Below are positions 35,819 through 44,596 of a stretch of 56,278 nucleotides of DNA, in pieces (positions within the stretch are counted from its first letter, which is position 1; each line of letters starts with the position of its first letter). This DNA comes from JBBRBB01 sp038206235 (GTDB lineage: Bacteria > Bacteroidota > Bacteroidia > Chitinophagales > Chitinophagaceae), in contig JBBRBB010000027.1 in the NCBI GenBank assembly GCA_038206235.1, positions 1 to 56,278 of the forward strand, written 5' to 3'. The position numbers were made by a program, and so were the translations under genes. The notes under the pieces are model-generated. The model did not search any database. It worked only from the letters and a program-made list of their open reading frames with translations, and was not told the DNA's origin.

Positions 35819-37111
35819 TTATAAAAAATTCTTTTTTAAAAAATCTTCATACATTTTTCTCCACGGCAGCCATTGTGATTGTTCGGTAAGAAAATGATTA
35901 TGAAGAATGGTGATAAGTTTCCCGTTTACTTTTTTTACAATATCATAATAGTGCTGTAATTCTTCAGCGGCCTGTTCGACAGAGTAGTGTTGTTCAAAAA
36001 AAGAGTTGGCATCCATGCAGCAGAATGGATGAATCATTAATTCGGTTTGTTCATTCTTTTTCAAATCAAACCATTTGTAAGGCAAACAATAAGAAGCTCT
36101 GAAACCGTTGATGCTGCCATATCCCATTGAGTAATCATTTTTAATTCCTTGTTTTATTAAAGCTCTGTAAGTCTCAGGAAATTTAAGTTTAATATAATGC
36201 TGACGGCTATTTTCAATTTTTGAGTTTGTAATTTCATTCAACAACTCAATTTCATTTTGCAGAATTTTTTCATCTGTATTGCTCTGCCACGAAGGATGAA
36301 TTCCAATTGCATATTTTGCTGCATGTTGCCGGATTAAATTTTTAATGCCTTCTGTATGCGGCGATAAATTTTTATCGTAGCCTTTTCTTTTTTCGGCAAC
36401 TAAAAAAAAATAAACAGGTTTCAGGTTGTATTTATCATGTAATTCATCTAACCATTCATAAATATCAAAAGGGTCTTTTTTGCTACCAGCGTAAACTTTT
36501 ATTCGTTCATCAATCTCTTTCAGTTTGCGTGTAATAAAATCTTTTAAAATTCCGCTGCCTGCTCTCCTCACCGAATGATTTTTATAAGCATAAGCTATAT
36601 CAATATCGTACGTGGGAAGAAAGGTGAATGGTGAAAGGTGAATGGTAAATGATGAATGTTTTTTCTGTAATAGTTTAATTAATTTTTCGAGCCACAAATT
36701 AACTAATGGTAACCGCAAAAAATTTTGTTTGAAGGCAATACTGTTTTTATGCACATATCTTCCGTACTCATCTAAGTTATGTGGAAGATATTCTTCGTAG
36801 CGTGTAATTAAATAAAATGAAGTTGCGAAAATATCAAAGGGAATATCACCAGAAGTTTTGAAAAATGCGGTGAGCGTATTCCATTCAAAACATTCAATGT
36901 TCTGCTGCTTAATATCATTCTGAAATAATAAAGTGTGTGGCTGAATCCAAATACTTTTTGAAGAAAGTTTTTCGATTGTATAATCAATAACTGTAAATTT
37001 TTCATCAGCCTGCTTTTCAGCGCAGCTTCTCAATATTACATCATTTCCAAATAATGTTTGTACAATGTATTGAAGACGGGAAGTAATGTTATCAGAATAA
37101 ATAACAATCAT
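35819..37111 (-). CDS. Polysaccharide deacetylase-like protein (DUF7033 type)
   Basis: A 430-residue protein. The N-terminal 130 residues resemble the DUF7033 region of Bacteroidota deacetylase-like proteins (FATSFYLITRYEEYLPH). The rest has the deacetylase fold start FLPTYDIDIAYAYKNH, whose TYDID corresponds to the first metal-binding motif of carbohydrate esterase family 4, then YAIGIHPSW and a C-terminal LITILHNHFL. It has no signal peptide. The start shares one base with the stop of the Uma2-like gene. A low-complexity segment (SFTIHLSPFTF) comes from tandem short repeats near 36620-36660. Confidence 0.75.
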   Translation of the reverse strand: MIVIYSDNITSRLQYIVQTLFGNDVILRSCAEKQADEKFTVIDYTIEKLSSKSIWIQPHTLLFQNDIKQQNIECFEWNTLTAFFKTSGDIPFDIFATSFYLITRYEEYLPHNLDEYGRYVHKNSIAFKQNFLRLPLVNLWLEKLIKLLQKKHSSFTIHLSPFTFLPTYDIDIAYAYKNHSVRRAGSGILKDFITRKLKEIDERIKVYAGSKKDPFDIYEWLDELHDKYNLKPVYFFLVAEKRKGYDKNLSPHTEGIKNLIRQHAAKYAIGIHPSWQSNTDEKILQNEIELLNEITNSKIENSRQHYIKLKFPETYRALIKQGIKNDYSMGYGSINGFRASYCLPYKWFDLKKNEQTELMIHPFCCMDANSFFEQHYSVEQAAEELQHYYDIVKKVNGKLITILHNHFLTEQSQWLPWRKMYEDFLKKNFL

Positions 37112-37659
37112 CAGGATTGATAAATGTCATTAAGGGTAAGCTGAATGTTGTCTATTTTAGGGAGAGATATTACGGAATCTTTTTTTGTATAAGTCTCCGC
37201 AATCCATTCCTGCTCCTCATTTTTAAAATTGAATATAACAACTTGTTGTTCGGGTTCAACACATAAATAATATTGCAGTGTTTCTATCTTTTGATACTGT
37301 ATAAACTTATCGGTTAAATCAAATTTCTTTGTAGAATAAGATAATACTTCTGCTATTAATATAGGATTATTACTATAATACCTTTCTGTATTTCTGGAAC
37401 ACACAAATATATCCGGGTAAAAATAATTTTTTTCAGGCGTTTGAACCTTAACGCCTTCAAAGAACACTTTCCAAAGCTTCCCTTTGACTGATGTTTTGAA
37501 AAACATAAAAATATTTCCTGCAATTTCATTATGTGGCGTAGATTCTCCGCTCATTTCATATAGTATTCCGTTAATTAATTCATGCTTTAATATACTTCTT
37601 TCTTCAAATAAAAAATATTCTTCGTCAGTCATTGAAACGGCTAAATCAATAGCTTTCAT
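37111..37659 (-). CDS. Uma2-family (DUF820) putative endonuclease
   Basis: A 182-residue protein with the DUF820 pattern: MTDEEYFLFEERS, KHELINGILYEMSGES, then a PD-(D/E)xK-like core with YFYPDIFV, LIAEVLSYSTKKFD and KFIQYQKIETLQYYLCV. The acidic and Lys residues of the nuclease-like site (D in YPDI, E in AEVLS) are present. Role unknown; such genes are scattered singly in Bacteroidota and cyanobacteria. It is coupled to the deacetylase-like gene. Confidence 0.85.
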   Translation of the reverse strand: MKAIDLAVSMTDEEYFLFEERSILKHELINGILYEMSGESTPHNEIAGNIFMFFKTSVKGKLWKVFFEGVKVQTPEKNYFYPDIFVCSRNTERYYSNNPILIAEVLSYSTKKFDLTDKFIQYQKIETLQYYLCVEPEQQVVIFNFKNEEQEWIAETYTKKDSVISLPKIDNIQLTLNDIYQS

Positions 37660-37692
37660 AATCTTTCATTTGATGTAAATTTACAAAATTTT

Positions 37693-39075
37693 TCATTCTG
37701 CTTTTTTCTCTTTCCACATTTCATTAAATGTCTTGGGAGAGAAATCTAAATCACCATGATGAGTCGCCCACTTTTTGAAAACCTTATTCACAACCCACTT
37801 TTTCAATTTGTCGGTTCCCATATTCATCATGCTTCTGTTAAGACTTGCACGCTTCCATAGCTTCCATGCAAAGCGCTCATTCAAAGTGCTTTCGCCTTTA
37901 AATACTGCCTGTTCCCTGTTGTAAAGCAATAATTCGTGCAGGTTAATTTTTACTGGGCAAACTTCTGTGCAATTGCCACATAAAGAAGATGCATAGCTTA
38001 GATGTTTGTACTCATGCATGCCACGCAAGTGAGGTGTAATAACACTGCCGATTGGCCCGCTGTAAGTAGTATCGTAACTATGCCCGCCAATATTTTTATA
38101 AACAGGACAGGCATTCAGGCAAGCACCGCAGCGTATGCAATACAAGGCTTCACGTGTTATTGGATCTGCTAATAAATTAGTGCGGCCATTATCGAGCAAT
38201 ATCACATACATTTCTTCCGGGCCGTCTGTTTCATTATGTTGTTTTGGTCCTGAAATTATGCTGTTATACACGGTAATCTTTTGACCTGTTCCATAAGTTG
38301 CGAGCAAAGGCCAAAACAAAGCAAGATTAGTAAGAGAGGGAATCATTTTTTCAATGCCTGCAACTACAATGTGTGTTTTTGGCCACGAACAACTGAGGCG
38401 TGCATTGCCTTCATTTTCTGTTACGGCAATACCACCAATATCAGCGATAATAAAATTAGCTCCTGAAATTCCAACCTCTGCCTGCACATATTTTTCACGG
38501 AGTTTTTCTCTTGCTACTTGTGTTATTTGTGCAGGTGTTAAACCTTCGGGCACACCTAACTTCTCTGCAAATAATTTTGCCACATCTTCTTTGCTTTTGT
38601 GCATAGCCGGAGTAACGATATGATAAGGTGGTTCATTATCCAACTGCTGAATGTATTCTCCCAAATCTGTTTCTACACTTTCAATTCCCTGCGTTTGCAA
38701 AAAATGATTCAAATGAATTTCTTCTGTAACCATGCTTTTGCTCTTTACAATTGTTCTGCAGTTTTTTTCTTTACAAATTTTTCCAATTTCCTGTAATGCC
38801 TGCTCTGCATCTTCTGCCCAAATTACTTTTGCGTCCCGTGCCGTAATATTCTTTTCAAATTCTTCGAGATAAATATGCAGATTTTCTATTGCTTTCCACT
38901 TAATATTTTTTGCCTGCTCACGTGCCTTTGTAATATCGGCAAACTGTTGCTTACCTGCGGGTACTGCAGCGTTGTATCTGTTTATATTAAAATTTATTTT
39001 TCGCCTGTGCTCCAGGTCTGCAGCTTTCACTGTGCTTTTTGCAGTAAAGGTTTCAGCAGATTTGCTCATAAACAA
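37693..39075 (-). CDS. lutB: LutB-like iron-sulfur protein of L-lactate utilisation
   Basis: A 460-residue cytoplasmic protein. The N-terminal two thirds form the LutB/LUD-type domain (SKSMVTEEIHLNHFLQTQG, GISGANFIIADIGGIAVTEN). The C-terminal part has two ferredoxin-type cysteine clusters, CIRCGACLNACPVY and CGNCTEVCPVKI. The family oxidises lactate to pyruvate with LutA and LutC. No lutA or lutC is beside it here, although they may lie elsewhere. The third residue is also Met, so the start could be 39069. Confidence 0.9.
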   Translation of the reverse strand: MFMSKSAETFTAKSTVKAADLEHRRKINFNINRYNAAVPAGKQQFADITKAREQAKNIKWKAIENLHIYLEEFEKNITARDAKVIWAEDAEQALQEIGKICKEKNCRTIVKSKSMVTEEIHLNHFLQTQGIESVETDLGEYIQQLDNEPPYHIVTPAMHKSKEDVAKLFAEKLGVPEGLTPAQITQVAREKLREKYVQAEVGISGANFIIADIGGIAVTENEGNARLSCSWPKTHIVVAGIEKMIPSLTNLALFWPLLATYGTGQKITVYNSIISGPKQHNETDGPEEMYVILLDNGRTNLLADPITREALYCIRCGACLNACPVYKNIGGHSYDTTYSGPIGSVITPHLRGMHEYKHLSYASSLCGNCTEVCPVKINLHELLLYNREQAVFKGESTLNERFAWKLWKRASLNRSMMNMGTDKLKKWVVNKVFKKWATHHGDLDFSPKTFNEMWKEKKAE

Positions 39076-39155
39076 AAGTTATTAAATCTAAACTAATCAG
39101 AAAATAATTTTCACAATTAAATTTTGCGTGTTGATGTGACGACACATCAACGTCA

Positions 39156-40103
39156 TCAGTGCATCATTAAAATATTTACGCTTCGCTGCAAAATATTAAA
39201 TGCAATTTCTGCCATCAGGTTTTCCTTATCGAGTGTAGGATTTACTTCCGTAATTTCAAAACAACAGATTTTTCTATTTTGCATAAACTTGCTTATCAAG
39301 TCTTCCGCTTCCCGCTCTTTTAAACCATTGCCAACAGGCGTTCCGGTGCCTCTTGAAATTGAACTGTCAAGACTGTCCACATCAAAGCTTAAATATATAT
39401 CGGTGCAATCGCTTAAATATCTCGTTACAGCACGCACAACATTTTCCAGGCCTTTGCGGCGTATTTCAGCAGTAGTGATTACCTTAATATTATATTTTTC
39501 AATCAGGTTTTTTTCTTCCTTTTCATAATCACGCAGTGAAAGGAATACAATATCTTCAGGCAAGACTTTGGGAGCAATTTTTCCAATATTTTTAAGATAA
39601 TCCCATTTCTTTTTTGTTTCAGCATCTAACTCATGCACGGCGAATTCTTCATTGTCTTCAGCAATAGCGGTAGCAAGCGGCATACCGTGCATGTTGCCGC
39701 TTGGTGTGGTGTAAGGCGTGTGTAAATCGGCATGCGCATCAACCCATATCACTCCTAATTTGCTTTTAGGCTTTGCCATTTTTATTCCTGCAATCGTTGC
39801 TCCGGCAACACTATGGTCACCGCTTAATACAACAGGGAAGAAATTGCTTTTAATGGTTTCGCAAATTATTTTGCTTACTCTATCAAATATGGTAACCACA
39901 CCTTTTATGCGTTTTGCATAAGGCGATTCAATAGGCTCGAATAACAGTTTATTTTCTGTTGATATTTTTTCTGACGGGAAATGTACAAAGAAGCTGCTCA
40001 TAAAATCAAGAGCAGCAATTTTAATAGCATCAATGCCCAGGCTTGCGCCACGTGTGCCTGCACCAATTTCAGAAGGAACCTCTATTAATTTAATATTCTT
40101 CAT
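39156..40103 (-). CDS. Arginase / formiminoglutamase-family ureohydrolase
   Basis: A 315-residue cytoplasmic hydrolase. The manganese-binding motifs are complete: GDHSVAGATIAG, IWVDAHADLHTP and YLSFDVDSLDSS, with ETTEVNP-type ending as EITEVNPTLD. Family members split arginine or a related guanidino compound. The GTGTPVGNGL stretch is typical of arginase. Length is normal. Substrate is inferred as arginine. Confidence 0.9.
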   Translation of the reverse strand: MKNIKLIEVPSEIGAGTRGASLGIDAIKIAALDFMSSFFVHFPSEKISTENKLLFEPIESPYAKRIKGVVTIFDRVSKIICETIKSNFFPVVLSGDHSVAGATIAGIKMAKPKSKLGVIWVDAHADLHTPYTTPSGNMHGMPLATAIAEDNEEFAVHELDAETKKKWDYLKNIGKIAPKVLPEDIVFLSLRDYEKEEKNLIEKYNIKVITTAEIRRKGLENVVRAVTRYLSDCTDIYLSFDVDSLDSSISRGTGTPVGNGLKEREAEDLISKFMQNRKICCFEITEVNPTLDKENLMAEIAFNILQRSVNILMMH

Positions 40104-40124
40104 AAAATAAAATCATCTGTCATC

Positions 40125-40177
40125 AAAGTCATTGAGTCATTTAAAGTCATTGAGTCATTTAAAGTCATTGGGTTATT
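40125..40177. repeat. Short tandem repeat (AAGTCATTGAGTCATTT)
   Basis: Two full copies and one degraded copy of a 17-18-bp unit lie between the arginase and CrtA-like genes. A related TTGACTTA repeat occurs at 50249-50309. Confidence 0.8.
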
Positions 40178-40213
40178 AAGTTAATTAGTCAATTCATTAT
40201 TCAATCGGTAAAT

Positions 40214-40951
40214 CTACAATTTTCCTTCTAATGGGTTAGTGCCATTGATAGTTCCATAAACAGCAACAGGTATAAAACGCACAAACATTTCTTCGCTATA
40301 CCATTTTTCTGCTCTCGTTTTTTGTATCACTTCTTTGTGTGGGTGAGTGTGATAAGCAAATTGCATCATCTCTTCTTTGCTTTGCCATACGCTAAAGGTG
40401 GCTTGTTTTATCCAGGGCAACTCTCCTATTCCGGCAGAAAAAATAAATCCGGGAGATACACGCATTTGCTGGGCTACACCATTAACATGCTTCCAGAAAT
40501 TTTTTATTTTGCTTGCACGAATAGATGCCCTTGTTAATACGGCAATTATTCCATTATAATTTGATTGATGAGCCAATTCTCCAAACACAGTTTTTCCATC
40601 CCATTCCCCATGCCCTTCTATCGGATTTAGAATAATTGTAAAAGTTTCGCAGTTAAAAAAATTTAAATAGTTTGAAATGAAAGATGAGATATGGCGGATG
40701 ACTGAATCGTTTCTTTTGGTCACTGTCACCTGCCAACTGTCAACCATCATCTCAGGTAATACAAGAAGAATTGCCCACTGGCGCCAGTCCGGATGAATAT
40801 CGAGAGCGCCGTTTTTACCACATCCCATCAATTTCCAGAAACTGATTGATTTATTTCGCCGTAAAGGAAAACGAAACAATGCCATTGACAGTAAACCAAA
40901 AAAGCCAAAATATTTGGGATATCGTGTTATAATAAGAATTGCCTTCATCAA
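40214..40951 (-). CDS. Spheroidene monooxygenase (CrtA)-like protein
   Basis: A 245-residue protein with the CrtA pattern: LMGCGKNGALDIHPDWRQW, then IAVLTRASIRASKIKNFWKH, GIGELPWIKQATFSVWQ, FAYHTHPHKEVIQKTRAEKW and YSEEMFVRFIPV. CrtA is a haem enzyme that hydroxylates or oxidises carotenoids in phototrophs, while members in Bacteroidota are of unknown substrate. There are no carotenoid genes nearby. A middle segment (VTVTKRNDSVIRHISSF) is divergent. Confidence 0.75.
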   Translation of the reverse strand: MMKAILIITRYPKYFGFFGLLSMALFRFPLRRNKSISFWKLMGCGKNGALDIHPDWRQWAILLVLPEMMVDSWQVTVTKRNDSVIRHISSFISNYLNFFNCETFTIILNPIEGHGEWDGKTVFGELAHQSNYNGIIAVLTRASIRASKIKNFWKHVNGVAQQMRVSPGFIFSAGIGELPWIKQATFSVWQSKEEMMQFAYHTHPHKEVIQKTRAEKWYSEEMFVRFIPVAVYGTINGTNPLEGKL

Positions 40952-41297
40952 CTACAATCGTCAAGTTATTTGTTTAAAAAAAATATTAGCAGGTATAGAA
41001 GTAAAGCAAAGATGATGGGCTAATATGACTTTATTATTTTATTATTTTCCCAGAGTTGCAAAAGCGATTTTGTTTTAATAAATGAAGAAATTTTTTTTGT
41101 ACTAAATTATTTTCATCAGCTAATTGAAATAATGTTTGAATTTTTTGGGATTGATTCGGATACAACATTTGAGGATGCAATCAACATCGCACAGTATTTG
41201 TATTAACTGAATATACAAAGCATCGGTTTAAATGAAACGGGTTAGCAGATGAAACCAGCTTGTTGAGTTTTAAACTGCATCAACCAATAAAAAAATA
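40952..41297. other. Intergenic region without a recognisable gene
   Basis: AT-rich, with short open frames broken by stops. Nothing in it supports a gene. It may hold the promoter of the CrtA-like gene near its left end. Confidence 0.5.
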
Positions 41298-41465
41298 ATG
41301 ATTGGTGAGAATGGCTGCCCATTTACAGTAGAGTACAATGATTATACAAACAATCTTATGAGTGGTGGTGATTTAATTAATGACTATGCTGCAATACCAG
41401 AAGGGCGATTCGATTTTAATAATAAAGTATTACCATTCCCCTCAATGGAAGCATATCGTCCATAA
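41298..41465 (+). CDS. Possible 55-residue peptide or gene remnant
   Basis: An open frame from ATG to TAA encodes MIGENGCPFTVEYNDYTNNL and continues MSGGDLINDYAAIPEGRFDF to PSMEAYRP. Composition looks protein-like (few Lys or Phe runs), but no family is recognised. It lies opposite the end of the esterase gene, in a gap full of broken frames, so a remnant is more likely than a working gene. Confidence 0.25.
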   Translation: MIGENGCPFTVEYNDYTNNLMSGGDLINDYAAIPEGRFDFNNKVLPFPSMEAYRP

Positions 41466-41519
41466 TTCGAATTTCAATTCCTATGTTCCGGTTAGATTCA
41501 TATTGAAAAGAAGTAACTA

Positions 41520-42602
41520 TTATTTGCAGTTATTCTTTTCTCCAACATAATACCCTTCATCATGCTTACCTACCATAACATTCTGAAAAAAGCAGGTTAT
41601 GTTATCCAGTCTGAAGCTGTTAGAAAAAACTCCATGCCCTCCCTGCGGGTCAAGATGTATTACGGCAGATACACCAAGTGATTTCAATATATTATAAACA
41701 GGGATGCTTCCATATACCCATAAAAAATTGGGACAAGTATAGGCATATCCCTGATCTACAGGGGCAATTTGGTCTTTTTCTCCATGAAAAAAAATGGTAG
41801 GCACCGCTAATGTTTTTGTAATAAGCGCTGTACTGTGCATGGCTCCCCAATTATTTACCATGCCCTTAATTTTATACTTATTGGGCAAATTATTTCCATA
41901 GCTATCAAGCGGACCCAATGCTGTGGTAATGCCCGGCAAGTCTATATTAGCGGCTTGTTCAGTAAGATATGTTGCGTTTAGAGCCGTTGCCCCGCCGGCA
42001 CTTTGACCGCCGATGAATATCCAATTAGGGTCTATTTCATATTCATTCGGCGTTGAGGTAAGAAAGCGTATAGCTGCCTTGGCATCTTGCACTGCCCTGT
42101 AGCCGGCCTTTTTAAGCTCTATGGAATCTCCTGCACATAAATTAGATATGGTATGTGCATCGCTCCACCCTAAACGATAATTAATAGAGGCAGCCACAAA
42201 ACCCTTAGTTGCTAAGCCTTTGCAAAAATCAGCGCCCGAGCGTTTATCTCCCCGTAAAAATCCGCCGCCATGCACAAAAATGTATAAAGGATATTTACGT
42301 CCTGTTTTCAACTTGTCTGGCATATAAAGATCAAGGGCTAAACTTTCTTTGTTTCCCTTATAATCCACTGCATTAGTTGCGTATTGCAAATCGGTAATAA
42401 CATCTCCCTGAAAGTTTAATCCAACCTTGTCATTTGCAGGACCAGATTCATTTGATCCTCCGGAACCTCCGGCTCCGCCATTTCCTCCTCCCTGTTGCGG
42501 ATGCCTGCCGTGAGGTGCTGTTCCCCTAAGAAACGGCTGGCATGAGGGAAATAACAATATCAGTGAAAAACAAAAAAAGAAAGGGGTAAGAATTTTTTTC
42601 AT
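41520..42602 (-). CDS. Exported alpha/beta-hydrolase (carboxylesterase-like lipoprotein)
   Basis: A 360-residue protein with a lipobox (LFPSC, Cys21) and a Gly/Ser/Asn-rich linker (about residues 35-57). It then has an esterase fold: oxyanion motif FVHGGGFLRG, nucleophile elbow GGQSAGGATAL, an acidic region near FFHGEKDQIAPVDQGYAYTC and a His at DPQGGHGVF. It should hydrolyse ester bonds outside the cytoplasm. A paralogue lies immediately upstream (42707-43690). Confidence 0.88.
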   Translation of the reverse strand: MKKILTPFFFCFSLILLFPSCQPFLRGTAPHGRHPQQGGGNGGAGGSGGSNESGPANDKVGLNFQGDVITDLQYATNAVDYKGNKESLALDLYMPDKLKTGRKYPLYIFVHGGGFLRGDKRSGADFCKGLATKGFVAASINYRLGWSDAHTISNLCAGDSIELKKAGYRAVQDAKAAIRFLTSTPNEYEIDPNWIFIGGQSAGGATALNATYLTEQAANIDLPGITTALGPLDSYGNNLPNKYKIKGMVNNWGAMHSTALITKTLAVPTIFFHGEKDQIAPVDQGYAYTCPNFLWVYGSIPVYNILKSLGVSAVIHLDPQGGHGVFSNSFRLDNITCFFQNVMVGKHDEGYYVGEKNNCK

Positions 42603-42669
42603 GTTATTTTATTTTTCTGATTTATAGGAATGCTCCAATTAATAACACGCAAATGCGCTAAAAAAATTT

Positions 42670-42698
42670 AATAAAAAGAGGCTTGCAAACCAAGCCTC
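42670..42698 (-). terminator. Rho-independent terminator between the esterase genes
   Basis: On the minus strand GAGGCTTG-GTTTG-CAAGCCTC is followed by TTTTTATT. It ends the upstream esterase transcript, so the two paralogues are transcribed separately. Confidence 0.88.
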
Positions 42699-42706
42699 AA
42701 CTAATT

Positions 42707-43690
42707 TTATTTACAGTTTCCCTGCTCACCCGTATAATATCCTTTCTTCGCGTTGCCGCTCATAACATCATTAAAGAAGCAGGTAGTATTATCTATTCTA
42801 AATTGGTCACTGTATACTCCATGACCCCCTTGAGGGTCTATATGAATTACAGCCGGTACACCAAAATTAGTTAAGCGATCATAAATAGAAATACTTCCAT
42901 ATACATAAAGCATATTATCGCAAGTGTATGCATACCCCTCGTCAACCGGGGCAACAATATCTTTTTCTCCGTGAAAAAATATAGAAGGTTTTGCATTACC
43001 CGGTGTAATAAAACCAAGACTGTATATGGCTCCCCACATACATCCTAATCCTTTTAATGTATAAGTGTTTGTAAGGTTGTTGTCGGCATTGTTCAATAAG
43101 CCCAATGTATTTCTTCCGCCGGGTAAAAATACATCTGCTGAATCTTGTGTAAGATAAGCACTATGCAAAGTAGTTGCACAACCGGCACTGGAGCCTGCCA
43201 GAAAAAACCAATTGGTATCTATGCTGTATTGGTCAGCTCTTGAAACAAGGAATCTTAATGCAGCACGTGTATCTTGTACTGCGCGGTATTGCGCCTGCTT
43301 TAGTTGAGTAGTATCTCCGCTGCAAAGGTCCGTTTCAGTATGATTCCAGCCAATGCGGTAATTAATAGCCACTGCTATATAACCTTTATCATTAAAACCT
43401 CTGCAAAGGTTATCGGCAGTTGCTTTATCTCCTGTAATAAATCCACCGCCATGTATCCAAACAATTACAGGGTATTTGGTGCCTGAAGGATTTGTTTGAA
43501 AGGGATAATAAATGTCAAGAGCCAAGTCTTCCTGCTGTCCCAGATAGTTTTTGTTTGAGCCATACACTATATTTTTTGTAACAGAGCCCGGGGGCAATGA
43601 ACGGGAGGTTTGATTTTTTTTTGAGCAGGATACTGCTAACAATATTAATATTGCGCTAAAAATACTAATTGGCTTCATATGTTTTTTCAT
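42707..43690 (-). CDS. Exported alpha/beta-hydrolase, tandem paralogue
   Basis: A 327-residue lipoprotein (lipobox LLAVSC, Cys22). It carries the same esterase motifs as its neighbour: VWIHGGGFITGD, LAGSSAGCATTL as nucleophile elbow, FFHGEKDIVAPVDEGYAYTC and IDPQGGHGVYSDQFR. The elbow is GSSAGC instead of GQSAGG. It lacks the Gly-rich linker. The pair arose by tandem duplication. Confidence 0.88.
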   Translation of the reverse strand: MKKHMKPISIFSAILILLAVSCSKKNQTSRSLPPGSVTKNIVYGSNKNYLGQQEDLALDIYYPFQTNPSGTKYPVIVWIHGGGFITGDKATADNLCRGFNDKGYIAVAINYRIGWNHTETDLCSGDTTQLKQAQYRAVQDTRAALRFLVSRADQYSIDTNWFFLAGSSAGCATTLHSAYLTQDSADVFLPGGRNTLGLLNNADNNLTNTYTLKGLGCMWGAIYSLGFITPGNAKPSIFFHGEKDIVAPVDEGYAYTCDNMLYVYGSISIYDRLTNFGVPAVIHIDPQGGHGVYSDQFRIDNTTCFFNDVMSGNAKKGYYTGEQGNCK

Positions 43691-43870
43691 AACTTAAATT
43701 GAAGTTTACTAAAGACATTCGATGTTTTGAAAAGTTTAAGATATTAATTTTTAATAATTACAAAGACGCTTTATACAGGATTATACAATTTGTATGCCTT
43801 GTTTATCTAACCTAAATTTATCAACACTCATAATTTTATTTAAATCACTTTTTGCCTGCCGCCAATTTGT

Positions 43871-44596
43871 ATGAAACAAAAAATAGTGCACCCTGCATTT
43901 CAGCCTTTTACTGAAGGCAAATTATTGCTGGTAGATAAACCAATTAACTGGACATCTTTTGATGTGGTAAAAAAAATTCGCATTCTTACAGGGGTCTCAA
44001 AAGTAGGTCATGCCGGAACTTTAGACCCTCTTGCAACGGGTTTATTAATTATTTGTACAGGGAAAGCCACAAAAAAAATTAACGAATCTATGGGAATGGA
44101 AAAAGAATACAGAGGTTCATTTATTTTAGGAGCTACTACTCCCACTTACGATCTTGAAAGCAAGCCTGATAATTTTTATGATGTATCTCACATAACTGCA
44201 GAAGCAATACAAAATGCAACACATTTATTTAAAGGAAACATTCTGCAAATTCCACCTATGTATTCAGCAATAAAAAAAGAAGGAAAGCCTTTATACCTTT
44301 TGGCAAGAAAAGGAAAAATAATTGAGCTTGAGCCAAGACCTGTAACGATTACACAATTTGATATAACCGAAATTAGCCTGCCAAATATTTATTTTAGAGT
44401 AGTGTGCTCTGCGGGCACTTATATTCGCAGTCTTGCAAATGACTTTGGTAACGCGCTTAGTGTTGGCGCTTATTTAAGCAGCTTATACAGAACAAGAATT
44501 GGAGAATTTCAATTAGAACAAGCGCAAACAATTGAAATGTTTGAACAGGAAATAAAAAGTTTAAAACAAAATTCAGAAAGGCAAACCAATACCTAA
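43871..44596 (+). CDS. truB: tRNA pseudouridine-55 synthase
   Basis: A 241-residue RNA-modifying enzyme. The catalytic Asp52 lies in GHAGTLDPLATGLLIICTGK, preceded by DKPINWTSFDVV. Later blocks YSAIKKEGKPLY and SAGTYIRSLANDFG are typical. The C-terminus overlaps the end of the convergent tamL gene by 24 bp, so no terminator separates them. Confidence 0.96.
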   Translation: MKQKIVHPAFQPFTEGKLLLVDKPINWTSFDVVKKIRILTGVSKVGHAGTLDPLATGLLIICTGKATKKINESMGMEKEYRGSFILGATTPTYDLESKPDNFYDVSHITAEAIQNATHLFKGNILQIPPMYSAIKKEGKPLYLLARKGKIIELEPRPVTITQFDITEISLPNIYFRVVCSAGTYIRSLANDFGNALSVGAYLSSLYRTRIGEFQLEQAQTIEMFEQEIKSLKQNSERQTNT

